A stretch of DNA of 64,000 nt from a bacterium (GCA_023150945.1 JAKLJX010000001.1:553693-617692); one strand, 5' to 3'. Shown: positions 17,285-26,048, counted from the stretch's first letter. Made by a program: numbers and translations. The notes: generated by a model from the sequence alone, not told the origin.

Positions 17285-18565
17285 TTAGTTTGGAATTTTT
17301 CCGCTCACCACAATCCGGCCGGTGCTGGCCGGTGGAATCAATGGCGCGATGAACACCGGCGGACCTTGCAGCGTTTCGGTGGTGGCCTCCAAATGGCGCT
17401 GCTGACGCGCTGCCGCGGGATCGAGCTGCGCAAGCGCCAGCAACTGCGCTTCACTCGCCACCGGCGTCGCGATCACCTCCAACTGCTGCCGGGCAGCGTG
17501 AAAACCGGGATCCAGTCGCAGCGCTTCCGTGAAGGCGGCTTGCGCTTGGGGAATCTTCAGGCTGTCGGCGAAATCCAGGCCGCGGCAGAAGGCCACGAAG
17601 GCCAGTGTGCTTTCAGTGGGCAGGACCTGAATGGCCTCGCGCTCGCTCACGCTCAGTTTGATGCCGAGCTGCTGAATCAGCGCGAAGGCGAGCTGCTTTT
17701 CGAGCTGCAGAATGTCGCTCAGGCGGCCGCTGACGCGCACGGTTTTGGCCACCAACTCACTGGTGGAAGATTGAATGATGCCGGCATCCAACTGCAGACT
17801 GGACGTGCCCAGCGCCGTGGCGCCGCCGATGACCACGCGCTCCGCGCCCAGAATGCGGCCGGCGCGCGGCGCCGTGAAGCCGTCATACAACTGCGCCGGC
17901 GAGGCGGAAATTTCATTGAGCAGCACTTCCAGCTTGGTGCGTTCGACCAGGCGCAGCTTGTTGACCTTGCCCAAATCCGTGGTGAGCACGGCCGCCAGGC
18001 CTTTGAGCAGCGGGTTCCACTCGGCGCGTTCCGAAACATTGCGGAAATAAAGCACGGCCACGGTGTTGGTCGCCGGCCGCGCCAGCGCGCGCGACTGTTC
18101 GTCGTGCAGCGCCCGTTGAATCTCCTGCTCCGCGAGTTGCAGGGAAATCCGGCTCATGCGCGCCTGCAATTGCCGGGCGAGGGGATCGAACAGCGGCCGC
18201 GGCCGATAGGCGCCATAGGCCGCCAGCGCCTCGGCATACTTGCCCTGTTGCTCGTGCACGTAGCCCAGGAAAAAGAGCGTGCGGCCGTCATCGGGTTGCA
18301 GCCGGCGGGCGCGTTCCAGCGCCGCGAGTGCGTGCTCAAGATCACGCAGGTGAAAATAGGCTACGCCCAATTCACGAAAACGCACGGCGTCGCGCGGGCT
18401 GTTTTGCGCGGCGGTCAGGAATTCCTGCGCCGCGCGTTCGAATTCGCCGCGGTTGAGTGCCGCCCGGCCTCTGCGCAAATGCGCTTCGCCGCAGCCGATC
18501 TGCAGCCCTGTCGCCAGCACCAGCAGCATGGCCGGCCCGCCAAGCCTGCCCGGGAAATTCTTCAA
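17285..18565 (-). CDS. TPR + FlgO/CsgG-like lipoprotein
   Basis: A 426-residue protein with a signal peptide and lipobox-like LQIGC (Cys25). Three or so TPR repeats come first (residues about 28-130: AALNRGEFERAAQEF, VAYFHLRDLEHALAALERA, GYVHEQQGKYAEALAAYGAY). A FlgO/CsgG-type domain follows (TVAVLYFRNVSE... LTTDLGKVNKLRLVERTKLEVLLNEI). Family proteins of this type assemble in or under the outer membrane. Another TPR-like segment (FTEALRLDPGFHAARQQL) lies near the C-terminus. It starts 14 nt after the stop of the second FlgO-like gene, so the two are one transcriptional unit. The role is probably in building or sensing the cell surface; the exact function is not known. Confidence 0.8.
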   Translation of the reverse strand: MKNFPGRLGGPAMLLVLATGLQIGCGEAHLRRGRAALNRGEFERAAQEFLTAAQNSPRDAVRFRELGVAYFHLRDLEHALAALERARRLQPDDGRTLFFLGYVHEQQGKYAEALAAYGAYRPRPLFDPLARQLQARMSRISLQLAEQEIQRALHDEQSRALARPATNTVAVLYFRNVSERAEWNPLLKGLAAVLTTDLGKVNKLRLVERTKLEVLLNEISASPAQLYDGFTAPRAGRILGAERVVIGGATALGTSSLQLDAGIIQSSTSELVAKTVRVSGRLSDILQLEKQLAFALIQQLGIKLSVSEREAIQVLPTESTLAFVAFCRGLDFADSLKIPQAQAAFTEALRLDPGFHAARQQLEVIATPVASEAQLLALAQLDPAAARQQRHLEATTETLQGPPVFIAPLIPPASTGRIVVSGKIPN

Positions 18566-18579
18566 TGCTCTCGCTCCGC

Positions 18580-19617
18580 CTAGCTCTTTTGAAAGGTCTG
18601 CAACAGGCTCAGTTTATCTTTCGCCATCTTGAAGGAGGGCGCCAGCTTCAGCACCTTGTTGAGCATGGCCTGCGCCTCCTGGTAGCGCGCTTGATCCAGC
18701 ATGTTGAGCGCCTCGGAATAGGCCATCGCCGCTTCCAGCGGAATCTCCTTGTGGCGCAGCCGCTCGAGATTCTCTTCTTCGACTTTGTTCACGGCCACGT
18801 CGAGATTCTCGCTGACTTTGAGCGCGAGTTTCTTGGCAAGATTCAGCACCTCGTCCGGCGAGCCTTCGACGAAATCGGTCTTGATGATTTCACTGGTCTC
18901 GGTTTTCACCAGCCGCACGTCGATGCGCAGCTTCTTCTCGAGCTTCATGAAGCTGCCGATCAACACCGACTGCGCGCCCAGCAGCTTGCCGACGCGCACG
19001 GCGAAATCGGGATTGACCAGCGGCTGGCCCTGCACCGTGGCCTCGCTGCGCTGAATTTCCTCGAGAATGAACTGAATGCGCTCGCGTTCCACCACTTTGA
19101 GTTTGGTGAGCGCCGACAGATCGGTGATCAGAATGTCCGCCAGCCCCTTGCCGAGATTGGCCGCCTTGTCGGCGTCGCTGATCGAGTTGTTGTCGAAATC
19201 CAAAACCGCGACGGTTTTGATGCCGGCTTCGGTCATTTGCCAATAATTGCCCAGCACCTGCTTGCGCGCAGTCAGCCAGCTCCGCATGACTGCCGGATGG
19301 CTCAAATAGGAATCGCGCGGTTCGTAGGCCGCGTCGAGCTTGAGAATTTCGGCGAAGCTGGTTTGCACGCGCGCTTCGTTTTGTTTGGCCACGTTGCAGA
19401 AGGCCAGGAACTCCCAAGCCTCGACGCGATCGGCGGTGGAGAGGGTGGAAGTCGAGATCAGCGTCTCCAGCAGGTTGATGGCCTCTTCGATGCGGCCGGC
19501 GCGAAAATGGGCTTTGGCCCGCTCCAATTCCTGATTTTCTGCGGCCAGCACCGGCAGCGCCAGCAGCAAAATCAACGTAATCCAGCGGCCAAGTGAGTGA
19601 ACAAAGAAATACTTCAT
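18580..19617 (-). CDS. FlgO/CsgG-like exported protein
   Basis: A 345-residue exported protein with signal peptide (LGRWITLILLLALPVLAAEN) and a short TPR-like N-terminal region (AKAHFRAGRIEEAINLLETL). A FlgO/CsgG-like domain follows (KTVAVLDFDNNSISD ... LADILITDLSALTKLKVVERERIQFILEEI), then a second TPR-like helix pair (EALNMLDQARYQEAQAMLNKVLKLAP). It has the same architecture as the next gene downstream without the lipobox, so the pair looks like diverged duplicates. AAGGAG 8 nt before ATG 19617 fixes the start over the in-frame codon 57 nt upstream. It heads the five-gene surface-protein run. Confidence 0.8.
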   Translation of the reverse strand: MKYFFVHSLGRWITLILLLALPVLAAENQELERAKAHFRAGRIEEAINLLETLISTSTLSTADRVEAWEFLAFCNVAKQNEARVQTSFAEILKLDAAYEPRDSYLSHPAVMRSWLTARKQVLGNYWQMTEAGIKTVAVLDFDNNSISDADKAANLGKGLADILITDLSALTKLKVVERERIQFILEEIQRSEATVQGQPLVNPDFAVRVGKLLGAQSVLIGSFMKLEKKLRIDVRLVKTETSEIIKTDFVEGSPDEVLNLAKKLALKVSENLDVAVNKVEEENLERLRHKEIPLEAAMAYSEALNMLDQARYQEAQAMLNKVLKLAPSFKMAKDKLSLLQTFQKS

Positions 19618-20028
19618 GGCATCAGCTCCTTGGGATTTGTCTTGCCGAGAGGCACCTGCAACTTGGTGAGACACTTCCGGTGTTCACGCATGATACAGCC
19701 GGACTGAAGTAACGCATTTGTAATCAATTATCAAACTGCCGAGATTGTAACTGCGGCGGCATAAGTTAAGCGGGATTAAGGGCAAAGCATATGCCAGCGA
19801 GGACGGAATGGGGAGCTTGCAGCGCTGCCGAAAATCAGGTGATGCGGCTGCGCTACTCAAAGTGGCAGGATCATGGTGTTCATTCCCTCGCGCAAGATCG
19901 GATGGCCGGCAAGAACCGCCGATCAGTTCGAAGCCGGTCGTTCGTGACGCAACTACTCTAATCATTTCTGAGAGAAAAGCAATGGGATTCTCGGCGGCGG
20001 GGCGATGCTTCGCGAGCGGGGAGATTTA
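19618..20028. other. Intergenic DNA, nothing recognised
   Basis: About 410 bases upstream of the FlgO-like operon. It probably contains that operon's promoter; TATCAT on the minus strand near 19690 is a possible -10, but no good -35 is placed. No gene or repeat is recognised before the element at 20029. Confidence 0.4.
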
Positions 20029-20090
20029 GTGTCCGTCCGAAAATGCCCCCACCCCGGCTGAGGCGAGGGTTCCAAAACTTCGCGCATTGT
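20029..20090 (+). repeat. MITE-like element, copy B left end
   Basis: Begins GTGTCCGTCCGAAAATG, identical at nearly all positions to the left end of the element at 26113. It continues with similar sequence into the 174-bp repeats; no matching right end was found. Confidence 0.6.
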
Positions 20091-20495
20091 GAAACGCTGG
20101 GGCCTTTAATGCAACGGCCAAGCCGTTGCAGGAACGTCTTCTCAAGAGTCCGCTGGAAGCAACCCAACCGATACAATTCTATTCCATGGGTTGGGTTGTT
20201 TCTATCCATTGGCGATTTTCTTTGAGTCGCAGATTGATGCGTTGCGGGGTGAGTTTTCTATTGTGAAACGCTGGGGCCTTCAATGCAACGGCCAAGCCGT
20301 TGCAGGAACGTCTTTTCAAGAGTCCGCTGGAAGCAACCCAACCGATACAATTTTATTCCGTCGGTTGGGTTGTTTCCATCCATTGGCGATTTTCTTTGAG
20401 TCGCAGATTGATGCGTTGCGGGGTGAGTTTTCCATTGTGAAACGCCGGGGCCTTCAATGCAACGGCCAAGCCGTTGCAGGAACATTTTCTCAAAA
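20091..20495 (+). repeat. 174-bp tandem repeats, 2.3 copies
   Basis: Copies start at 20091, 20265 and 20439 (third copy partial, to about 20495), an exact period of 174. Copies 1 and 2 differ at only a few bases. Each holds two palindromes: CAACGGC-CAA-GCCGTTG and a long hairpin CAACCCAACCGA...TCGGTTGGGTTG (12-bp stem in copy 2, 10 in copy 1). The first palindrome and its surroundings are shared with the MITE-like elements, so the array seems to have grown from inside one. Not coding: frames across it differ between copies. Confidence 0.9.
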
Positions 20496-20514
20496 CTCCG
20501 CGATTGGGGCGGCG

Positions 20515-20543
20515 TTGACTTTCCGGCGAAAGTTGGCTATGTT
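20515..20543 (+). promoter_or_regulatory. Sigma-70-type promoter candidate for the SDR gene
   Basis: TTGACT, a 17-nt spacer and TATGTT, 65 nt before ATG 20609 and directly after the repeat array. Confidence 0.6.
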
Positions 20544-20608
20544 GCGCCGTCTGCCACAGCCCTGCGTCACCGCAACGCCTATTGCTTTTTCACTCGAGAG
20601 GAAACCTC

Positions 20609-21460
20609 ATGTTCCATCCCAATCTGTTGCAGAACAAATTTGCCCTGATCACCGGCGGCGGTTCAGGTCTGGGCCTGACCATGGCCAAACGCTGCGCGGA
20701 ACTGGGCGCGACGATCGCGATTTGTGGCCGCAACGCCGACCGGCTCGCAAAGGCCAGCCAGGAAATCCAAAAAGCCGGCAATGGCCGGGAAGCCATCACC
20801 TTCGTTTGCGACGTGCGGGACTATGACGGCGTCGCCGCGGCCATCGAGGCGCTCACTGCCCAACACGGCTTGCCGGACATTCTGGTGAACAATGCCGCCG
20901 GCAATTTTCTCGCCGCCACCGAAGACCTTTCCCCGGGCGGCTTCGATGCCGTGTTGAAGATCGTGCTTTACGGCACGTTCAATTGCACGCAGGTGTTGGG
21001 GAAAAAATGGATCGCCGCGCAACGCCGCGGCAGCATTCTCAACATCGTCACCACGTATGCCTGGAACGGCTCGGCGTTTGTCGTGCCCTCGGCCTGCGCC
21101 AAGGCCGGCGTGTTGGCGATGACGCGCTCGCTCGCCGTGGAGTGGGCGGCGTACGGCATTCGCTTGAATGCCATCGCGCCTGGCCCGTTTCCCACGGCGG
21201 GTGCGTGGCAGCGGCTGTTGCCCACCAAGGAAATCGAAGACAAGGCGCGGCAGCGCATTCCCGCCGGCAGATTCGGCGAGCATCAGGAATTGGCGAATTT
21301 GGCGGTGTTTCTGGTGGCGGAGGGCGTGGATTTCATTACCGGCGAAGTGGTGACGATCGACGGCGGTGAAGCGCTGGCCGGCGCCGGCCAGTTTTCGCAA
21401 TTCATTCAGCAGGACCGGCAGCAACTCAAGCGCCTGCTGGCAATGATGCGCGGCAAGTGA
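20609..21460 (+). CDS. SDR oxidoreductase, 2,4-dienoyl-CoA reductase-like
   Basis: A 283-residue short-chain dehydrogenase. It shows the NADP(H)-binding TGGGSGLG motif and Arg-containing GRNADR, the NNAAGNF motif and LVN strand. Where classical SDRs have the catalytic Tyr-x-x-x-Lys, this protein has S-A-C-A-K, keeping the Lys but not the Tyr. The loss of Tyr, together with APGPFPT and the C-terminal GEALAGAGQF, is characteristic of the DECR-type 2,4-dienoyl-CoA reductases of fatty-acid beta-oxidation. Substrate remains an inference. AGAGG 7 nt upstream supports ATG 20609 over the in-frame ATG at 20582. Monocistronic, ended by a terminator. Confidence 0.85.
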   Translation: MFHPNLLQNKFALITGGGSGLGLTMAKRCAELGATIAICGRNADRLAKASQEIQKAGNGREAITFVCDVRDYDGVAAAIEALTAQHGLPDILVNNAAGNFLAATEDLSPGGFDAVLKIVLYGTFNCTQVLGKKWIAAQRRGSILNIVTTYAWNGSAFVVPSACAKAGVLAMTRSLAVEWAAYGIRLNAIAPGPFPTAGAWQRLLPTKEIEDKARQRIPAGRFGEHQELANLAVFLVAEGVDFITGEVVTIDGGEALAGAGQFSQFIQQDRQQLKRLLAMMRGK

Positions 21461-21463
21461 TTC

Positions 21464-21479
21464 GTGTCCGTCCAGAAAT
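21464..21479 (+). repeat. Solitary end of the MITE-like element
   Basis: GTGTCCGTCC-AGAAAT, 4 nt after the SDR stop, matches the element's left end but with no second end nearby. Probably a relic. Confidence 0.35.
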
Positions 21480-21486
21480 TTATAAA

Positions 21487-21526
21487 CCGCCCGGGCGTCC
21501 GGCCCCGCAGCGCTCGGGCAGTTTTT
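21487..21526 (+). terminator. Intrinsic terminator after the SDR gene
   Basis: GCCCGGGCG / CGCTCGGGC stem (one G-T pair) with a 13-nt loop, followed by a run of five T. Confidence 0.8.
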
Positions 21527-21740
21527 CGTTTTCGGTGAATGACTACTTGGCACAGCACCTGATTGACGAAGGATTACCCCGAAACGACATTGACTGCCCT
21601 TTGCCCCCTGCCCCTTTTTCGTATCCCGCGCAAGTTCTGAAGCATGAGCGGTCTCAGTCCCCCAGCACTCTCTGCAGGTTTTCAAGCGCCAAAAGATTCG
21701 GATCTACGCTGGGTTCTAAAAACGGACGCACGTTGCCAGG

Positions 21741-23198
21741 CTATTTCAAGAAAGTCATGCGCCGCGTTTCGACGTAGCCTTCGCCGATTTGCAGCCGATA
21801 GAAGTAAATCCCGCTGGCCTGGCGCTGGCCCGTCTCATTCAGGCCATTCCATTCGACGGCATGCTCGCCTGCCTCTTGTTGCGCCTGCACCAGCCGTTTG
21901 ATCCGCTCGCCCTTGAGATTGTAGATGTCCAACACCACCCTCCCCGGTTGCGCCAGCGCATAGCGAATGAGAGTGGCGGGATTGAAGGGGTTGGGGTAAT
22001 TCTGCGCCAGCCGCGTTGCAGCGGGCAACGGCGCTTCCGCGATGTTGGTGCCAGGAATGGCCTTGAAGCGGTAGAGGCGGCCGTCAAACGCGCAGATGTA
22101 CAATTCCTTGTTCTGATCCAGGCCAAACGCCGCAATGCTGAGATTGGTGTCGATCAACAGCGAGTTGTCGGGGGGATTCACCCCGTCATAGCGCAGCGCC
22201 CAAATGCGGCCGGAGACGAAATCGCCATAGACATAGGCCCCGGCGAGCGGCGCGACGCGCGTGCCGCGATAGACATAGCCGCCGGTCACCGAAGCGCCGC
22301 TGCTGCGGCCATAATCCCAAATCGGCAACGCCAGCCCGCTTTGATTGCAGCCTGAAGGCGGGTCATAGCAATTCTTGCCTTCCATGATGCGCCAGCCGTA
22401 GTTCTTGCCTTTTTCCACAATGTCGATCTCTTCGCGGCTGTTTTGTCCCACGTCAGCCAGCCAGAGCCAGCCGGTCTCGGCATCGAAGCTGAAGCGCCAG
22501 GGGTTGCGGAAGCCCCAGGCGAAAATCTCCTCGCGATAGCCGCTGGAGTTGCCCACCAAGGGATTGTCCGCGGGAATGCCGTAATTGCGGCCGGCGGAAG
22601 GATTGTCGACGTCGATGCGCAGCATGTCGCCCAGCAGCGTGCGGCGATCCTGGCCGTTGTTCTGTGGGTCACCGCCCGAGCCGCCGTCGCCCATGCCGAT
22701 GTAGAGGTAACCATCCTGTGGCCCGAAGGCGAGCTGTCCGCCGTTGTGATTTTCATAGGGCTGATTGATGGTGAGCAGGATGAATTCACTGGCGGCCTCG
22801 GCGCGGTCGGGATTGTTGGCACTCACGCGGTAGCGCGCGATCACCGTGCGGCGCGGATTCGCGGCGGTGTAATTCACGTAGAAGTAACCGTTGGCCGCGT
22901 AGCTCGGGTGAAAGGCGAGGCCGAGCAAACCTTCCTCGTTGCCGCTGTCGTTGACCCGGCCGCGAATGTCGAGGAAAGTATCGGCGGCGGCCACACTGGT
23001 GGTGTTGGGGAAAACGCGAATCACGCCGGTTTGCTCGATCACGAACAGCCGGTTGCTGCCGTCGCCGGCGTGTTGCAGATCGACCGGCCGGCTGAAGTTC
23101 AAATTGGGAAAGGCAACTTCCAATTGGTATTGGGCAGAAATGGGCGGCGCGAACAACAGCAGCAGGCCCATCGCGGGCAGCGCGAATCCTGGTTTCAT
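21741..23198 (-). CDS. PQQ-type sugar dehydrogenase (glucose/sorbosone family) with FlgD-like sorting domain
   Basis: A 485-residue secreted protein. It has a signal peptide and then a six-bladed beta-propeller of the soluble glucose dehydrogenase/sorbosone dehydrogenase family (FSRPVDLQHAGDGSNRLFV, NEEGLLGLAFHP, ENHNGGQLAFGPQDGYLYIG, ADVGQNSREEIDIV, GASVTGGYVYRG). Related enzymes oxidise aldoses using PQQ and donate electrons in the periplasm. The last ~85 residues (YPNPFNPATLIRYAL ... IYFYRLQIGEGYVETRRMTFLK) are a FlgD-like sorting domain, so it is likely exported to the surface. No PQQ-synthesis gene lies in the window, so PQQ use is only family-based. AAGGATC before ATG 23198 and a promoter at 23261-23289 support the start. 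Confidence 0.9.
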   Translation of the reverse strand: MKPGFALPAMGLLLLFAPPISAQYQLEVAFPNLNFSRPVDLQHAGDGSNRLFVIEQTGVIRVFPNTTSVAAADTFLDIRGRVNDSGNEEGLLGLAFHPSYAANGYFYVNYTAANPRRTVIARYRVSANNPDRAEAASEFILLTINQPYENHNGGQLAFGPQDGYLYIGMGDGGSGGDPQNNGQDRRTLLGDMLRIDVDNPSAGRNYGIPADNPLVGNSSGYREEIFAWGFRNPWRFSFDAETGWLWLADVGQNSREEIDIVEKGKNYGWRIMEGKNCYDPPSGCNQSGLALPIWDYGRSSGASVTGGYVYRGTRVAPLAGAYVYGDFVSGRIWALRYDGVNPPDNSLLIDTNLSIAAFGLDQNKELYICAFDGRLYRFKAIPGTNIAEAPLPAATRLAQNYPNPFNPATLIRYALAQPGRVVLDIYNLKGERIKRLVQAQQEAGEHAVEWNGLNETGQRQASGIYFYRLQIGEGYVETRRMTFLK

Positions 23199-23260
23199 AA
23201 GTTCTGATCCTTCCGTGTCTGAAGTGAGGGGTGAAAGGTGAAGCGGCGGCAGTGGCCGGC

Positions 23261-23289
23261 AATATAAGCTGCGGCATGAGATTTTACAA
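23261..23289 (-). promoter_or_regulatory. Sigma-70-type promoter candidate for the sugar dehydrogenase
   Basis: On the minus strand: TTGTAA, 17-nt spacer, TATATT, about 63 nt before ATG 23198. The -10 matches 5 of 6. Confidence 0.6.
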
Positions 23290-23435
23290 GCAAAAGGCCG
23301 GCCGCGAGGCTGTGCCGCGGCATTTGATTTCTTCGGATTTAATGGCTATTTTGCGGCCGGCAACCAACTGCGGCACGGAAGCAAGCGGCAATCACCCGAG
23401 TTTCTTTTCTCTCAATTTCTTCATGGGATGGCTTT

Positions 23436-24467
23436 ATGACCAAACACATTCGCAAACCCGGTATTTTGGTGACCGGCGCCAACGGCGAGATGGGCCACGG
23501 CTTGCTCGTGCGCCTGGCCGAAATCGGCACGCATCATCTCATCGCGCTCGATGTGCATCCGCTGGATGAAAGCCTGCAACGGCTGTGCAGCGCCAGCATC
23601 ACCGGCGACATTCTCGAGGCGCGGCTGCTGGAGCGCATGCAAAGTGAGTTCGAGATTCATTGCGTCTATCATCTCGCCGCGCTGCTTTCCACGCGGGCGG
23701 AATTCACCCCGGAAGCAGCGCATCGCGTCAACGTCGAGGGCACGCTCAATTTGCTCAAGCTGGCGATCGAACAATCCCGCTGGCACGGCCAGGTGGTCAA
23801 GTTCATGTTTCCGAGTTCGATCGCGGCCTATGGCCTGCCCAGTCTCGCCGCCAAAAAATCGGCCGGCAAAGTGAAAGAGGGCGAGTGGACTTTTCCAACC
23901 ACGATGTACGGCTGCAACAAGCTTTACTGCGAGCATCTCGGCCGCTACTATGCCCACCACTACCGCCAGCTTGCCGCGGACACGCTCAGCGGCGGCATCG
24001 ACTTTCGCGCGCTGCGCTTCCCCGGCTTGATCAGCGCGATCACCGTGCCCAGCGGCGGCACCAGCGACTACGCGCCCGAGATGCTGCATGCCGCGGCGCA
24101 GAACAAGCGCTACGCCTGTTTCGTGCGTGAAGACGTCCGCATTCCCTTCATGGCCATGCCGGATGCCATCGCGGCGCTGCTGCGGCTGGAGGCGGCGCCG
24201 CGGCCGAAGCTGACGCATACGGTTTACAACATCGCCAGCTTCAATCCGAGCGCCGGCGAGATCCGCGCGCGCGTGCTGCGCGAGTTCAAGAACGCGCAGA
24301 TCGATTTTCTCCCGGATGACAAGCGCCAGGCCATCGTCGATTCCTGGCCGGAAGACGTGGACGATTCCGCCGCGCGCCGCGATTGGGGCTGGGCCCCCGA
24401 TTATGATGAAGAGCGCGCCTTCAGCGAATACTTGATTCCGGGCATCAAGCAGCGCTACCGCCACTGA
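23436..24467 (+). CDS. NAD-dependent epimerase-type L-threonine 3-dehydrogenase
   Basis: A 343-residue extended-SDR protein with Rossmann loop GANGEMG near the N-terminus, the nucleotide-proximal DILEA region, SSIAAYG, and the catalytic Tyr-x-x-x-Lys in MYGCNK. The block RALRFPGLISAITVPSGGTSDYA is diagnostic of the epimerase-like L-threonine 3-dehydrogenases, which oxidise threonine to 2-amino-3-ketobutyrate. The C-terminal DWGWAPDYD element is also typical. A 2-amino-3-ketobutyrate CoA ligase (kbl), its usual partner, is not adjacent. Expressed alone between a divergent gene and the OmpA gene. Start ATG is supported by the match of its first residues to the family N-terminus. Confidence 0.9.
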   Translation: MTKHIRKPGILVTGANGEMGHGLLVRLAEIGTHHLIALDVHPLDESLQRLCSASITGDILEARLLERMQSEFEIHCVYHLAALLSTRAEFTPEAAHRVNVEGTLNLLKLAIEQSRWHGQVVKFMFPSSIAAYGLPSLAAKKSAGKVKEGEWTFPTTMYGCNKLYCEHLGRYYAHHYRQLAADTLSGGIDFRALRFPGLISAITVPSGGTSDYAPEMLHAAAQNKRYACFVREDVRIPFMAMPDAIAALLRLEAAPRPKLTHTVYNIASFNPSAGEIRARVLREFKNAQIDFLPDDKRQAIVDSWPEDVDDSAARRDWGWAPDYDEERAFSEYLIPGIKQRYRH

Positions 24468-24482
24468 GCCGCCACACGAAGC

Positions 24483-24510
24483 TTGACATTCAACGAAATC
24501 ATGCTAGATT
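24483..24510 (+). promoter_or_regulatory. Sigma-70-type promoter candidate for the OmpA gene
   Basis: TTGACA (perfect -35), 16-nt spacer, TAGATT, 84 nt before ATG 24595. Confidence 0.6.
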
Positions 24511-24594
24511 GCCGGGCGCAGCATGCGGCCGGCTGTCTCGAGCCCTTAAATTTCGCAATCCGTAATGATCATGATGGAAGGAGTACAAACTGCC

Positions 24595-25257
24595 ATGAAG
24601 AAGACTCTCGTGTTGTTGTTGAGCACCGCCATGCTCGTGAGTGGAATTGGCTGTGGTTGGAGCAAGAAGGCGCAGTATGGCACTGCCGGTGCCGCCGGCG
24701 GTGCGGTGGTGGGTGGCGCGATCGGCAAGGCGGCCGGCAACACCGTGTTGGGCGCGATCTTGGGCGCGGCCATCGGCGGCGCGGCCGGCGTCTATATCGG
24801 CAACTATATGGACAAACAGGCCGCGGAAATCAAGCAGGACATTGCCGGCGCCCGCGTCGAGCGCGTGGGCGAGGGCATCCGCATCACTTTCGATTCCGGC
24901 ATCCTGTTCGATGTCAACAAAGCCGAACTCAAGCCGGTGAGCAAAGAGAACATCGCGAAGCTCGCCGCTATTTTGCAGAAGTATCCGGACACGGTGATTT
25001 TGCTGGAAGGCCACACCGACGCCACCGGCTCGGCGGAGTACAATCTCGAATTGTCACGGCTGCGCGCCCAGTCAGTGTCCAACTATCTCGCCTCGCTCAG
25101 CGTCGATCCGTCGCGCTTTACCATCATGGGCTATGGCAAGGATCAGCCCATCGCCGACAATTCCACCGAGGTGGGCCGGGCCGCCAACCGCCGCGTGGAA
25201 ATCGCCATCATGGCCAATGAGAAACTGAAGAAAGCCGCGCAAGCCAATGCCGGCTGA
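24595..25257 (+). CDS. OmpA-family peptidoglycan-binding lipoprotein with glycine zipper
   Basis: A 220-residue protein with signal peptide and a lipobox-like GIGC (Cys20). A glycine-zipper segment follows (GAAGGAVVGG... GAILGAAIGGAAG, about 31-80) that may insert in the membrane. A C-terminal OmpA domain comes last (ITFDSGILFDVNKAEL, LLEGHTDATGSAEYN, SRLRAQSV, GYGKDQP, AANRRVEI), which in this family binds diaminopimelate of peptidoglycan through Asp and Arg. It tethers the outer membrane to the wall. GAAGGAG 11 nt upstream supports ATG 24595. It is followed 49 nt later by a barrel-protein gene with its own strong ribosome site; they are probably cotranscribed. Confidence 0.9.
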   Translation: MKKTLVLLLSTAMLVSGIGCGWSKKAQYGTAGAAGGAVVGGAIGKAAGNTVLGAILGAAIGGAAGVYIGNYMDKQAAEIKQDIAGARVERVGEGIRITFDSGILFDVNKAELKPVSKENIAKLAAILQKYPDTVILLEGHTDATGSAEYNLELSRLRAQSVSNYLASLSVDPSRFTIMGYGKDQPIADNSTEVGRAANRRVEIAIMANEKLKKAAQANAG

Positions 25258-25306
25258 CCCTGCCTGTGTTTGAGAGGTACATGTTTTCCGGAAAAGGAGT
25301 AACTGA

Positions 25307-26023
25307 ATGAAACATCCTGTTGGCTGGATTGCCGCTGCCCTGCTGGGCGCCGGCATCATCGCACTCTCGTTACCGGTCGCGGCGCGCGCGCAAAACGGCC
25401 AAGCCGGGCTGCACTTCATGGTTGGCATTCCCCAGGGCGATTTTGCCGATAATGTCGACAACCCGGGCTTTGGCCTTTCCGGCCACATCGGCTATGCGCC
25501 GCAAGCCAATCCCTACTTTGTGGGCGTGGAAGTGGGCTACATGATCTATGGCGACAACACCCGCACGGTGCCCTTCAGCTCAACCATTCCCGATGTCATC
25601 GTTGATGTCAACACCACCAACAACATTTTGACCGCACATGCGCTGCTGCGGCTGCAATCGAATGTCGGCACGCTGCGGCCTTATGCCGAGGGCGCTTTCG
25701 GTTTGAATTATTTGTTCACGCGCACGACGATTCAAAATCGCGGTTTTCTCAATGCCGAAGTGGCCAGCACCACCAACCAGGATGATGCCGCCCTAAGCTA
25801 CGGCGGCGGCGGCGGCGTGATGCTGCGCGTGCACGAGTCCACCAAACTCGGCCGCACCAAGGAAGTGTTGATCGACTTGCGGCTGCGCTACCTGGCCGGC
25901 GGCGAGGCGGAATATCTCAACGAAGGTTCGATTCGGCAGGAGAACGGCAGGATTGTTTATGATGTCAGGCGCTCCAAAACGGATCTGTTCACCATTCAAG
26001 TGGGCGCCATCTTTCGCTTCTGA
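25307..26023 (+). CDS. Outer-membrane beta-barrel protein, OmpW/OmpX-like size
   Basis: The 238-residue product has a signal peptide (LLGAGIIALSLPVAARAQ) and then alternating strands ending in a C-terminal aromatic strand (FTIQVGAIFRF). The lack of other motifs and the length fit an 8-strand barrel. The N-terminus (GLHFMVGIPQGDFADNVDNPGFG) resembles small outer-membrane proteins with the 'G.P.GDF...' opening found in FCB bacteria. Function unknown. AAAAGGAG 7 nt before ATG gives a clear start. It shares its direction with the OmpA-type gene upstream. Confidence 0.8.
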   Translation: MKHPVGWIAAALLGAGIIALSLPVAARAQNGQAGLHFMVGIPQGDFADNVDNPGFGLSGHIGYAPQANPYFVGVEVGYMIYGDNTRTVPFSSTIPDVIVDVNTTNNILTAHALLRLQSNVGTLRPYAEGAFGLNYLFTRTTIQNRGFLNAEVASTTNQDDAALSYGGGGGVMLRVHESTKLGRTKEVLIDLRLRYLAGGEAEYLNEGSIRQENGRIVYDVRRSKTDLFTIQVGAIFRF

Positions 26024-26048
26024 GCTTTGCTTCTGATGGGGCCGGGCC

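Noticed and set aside
20091-20495. Possible CRISPR array
   Set aside because: The units are 174 bp, almost identical throughout, without unique spacers; no cas genes are near.
20191-20826. A 211-codon plus-strand frame over the repeats and into the SDR gene
   Set aside because: It is made of repeat sequence and a different frame of the SDR gene; the SDR frame has the family motifs and a ribosome site.
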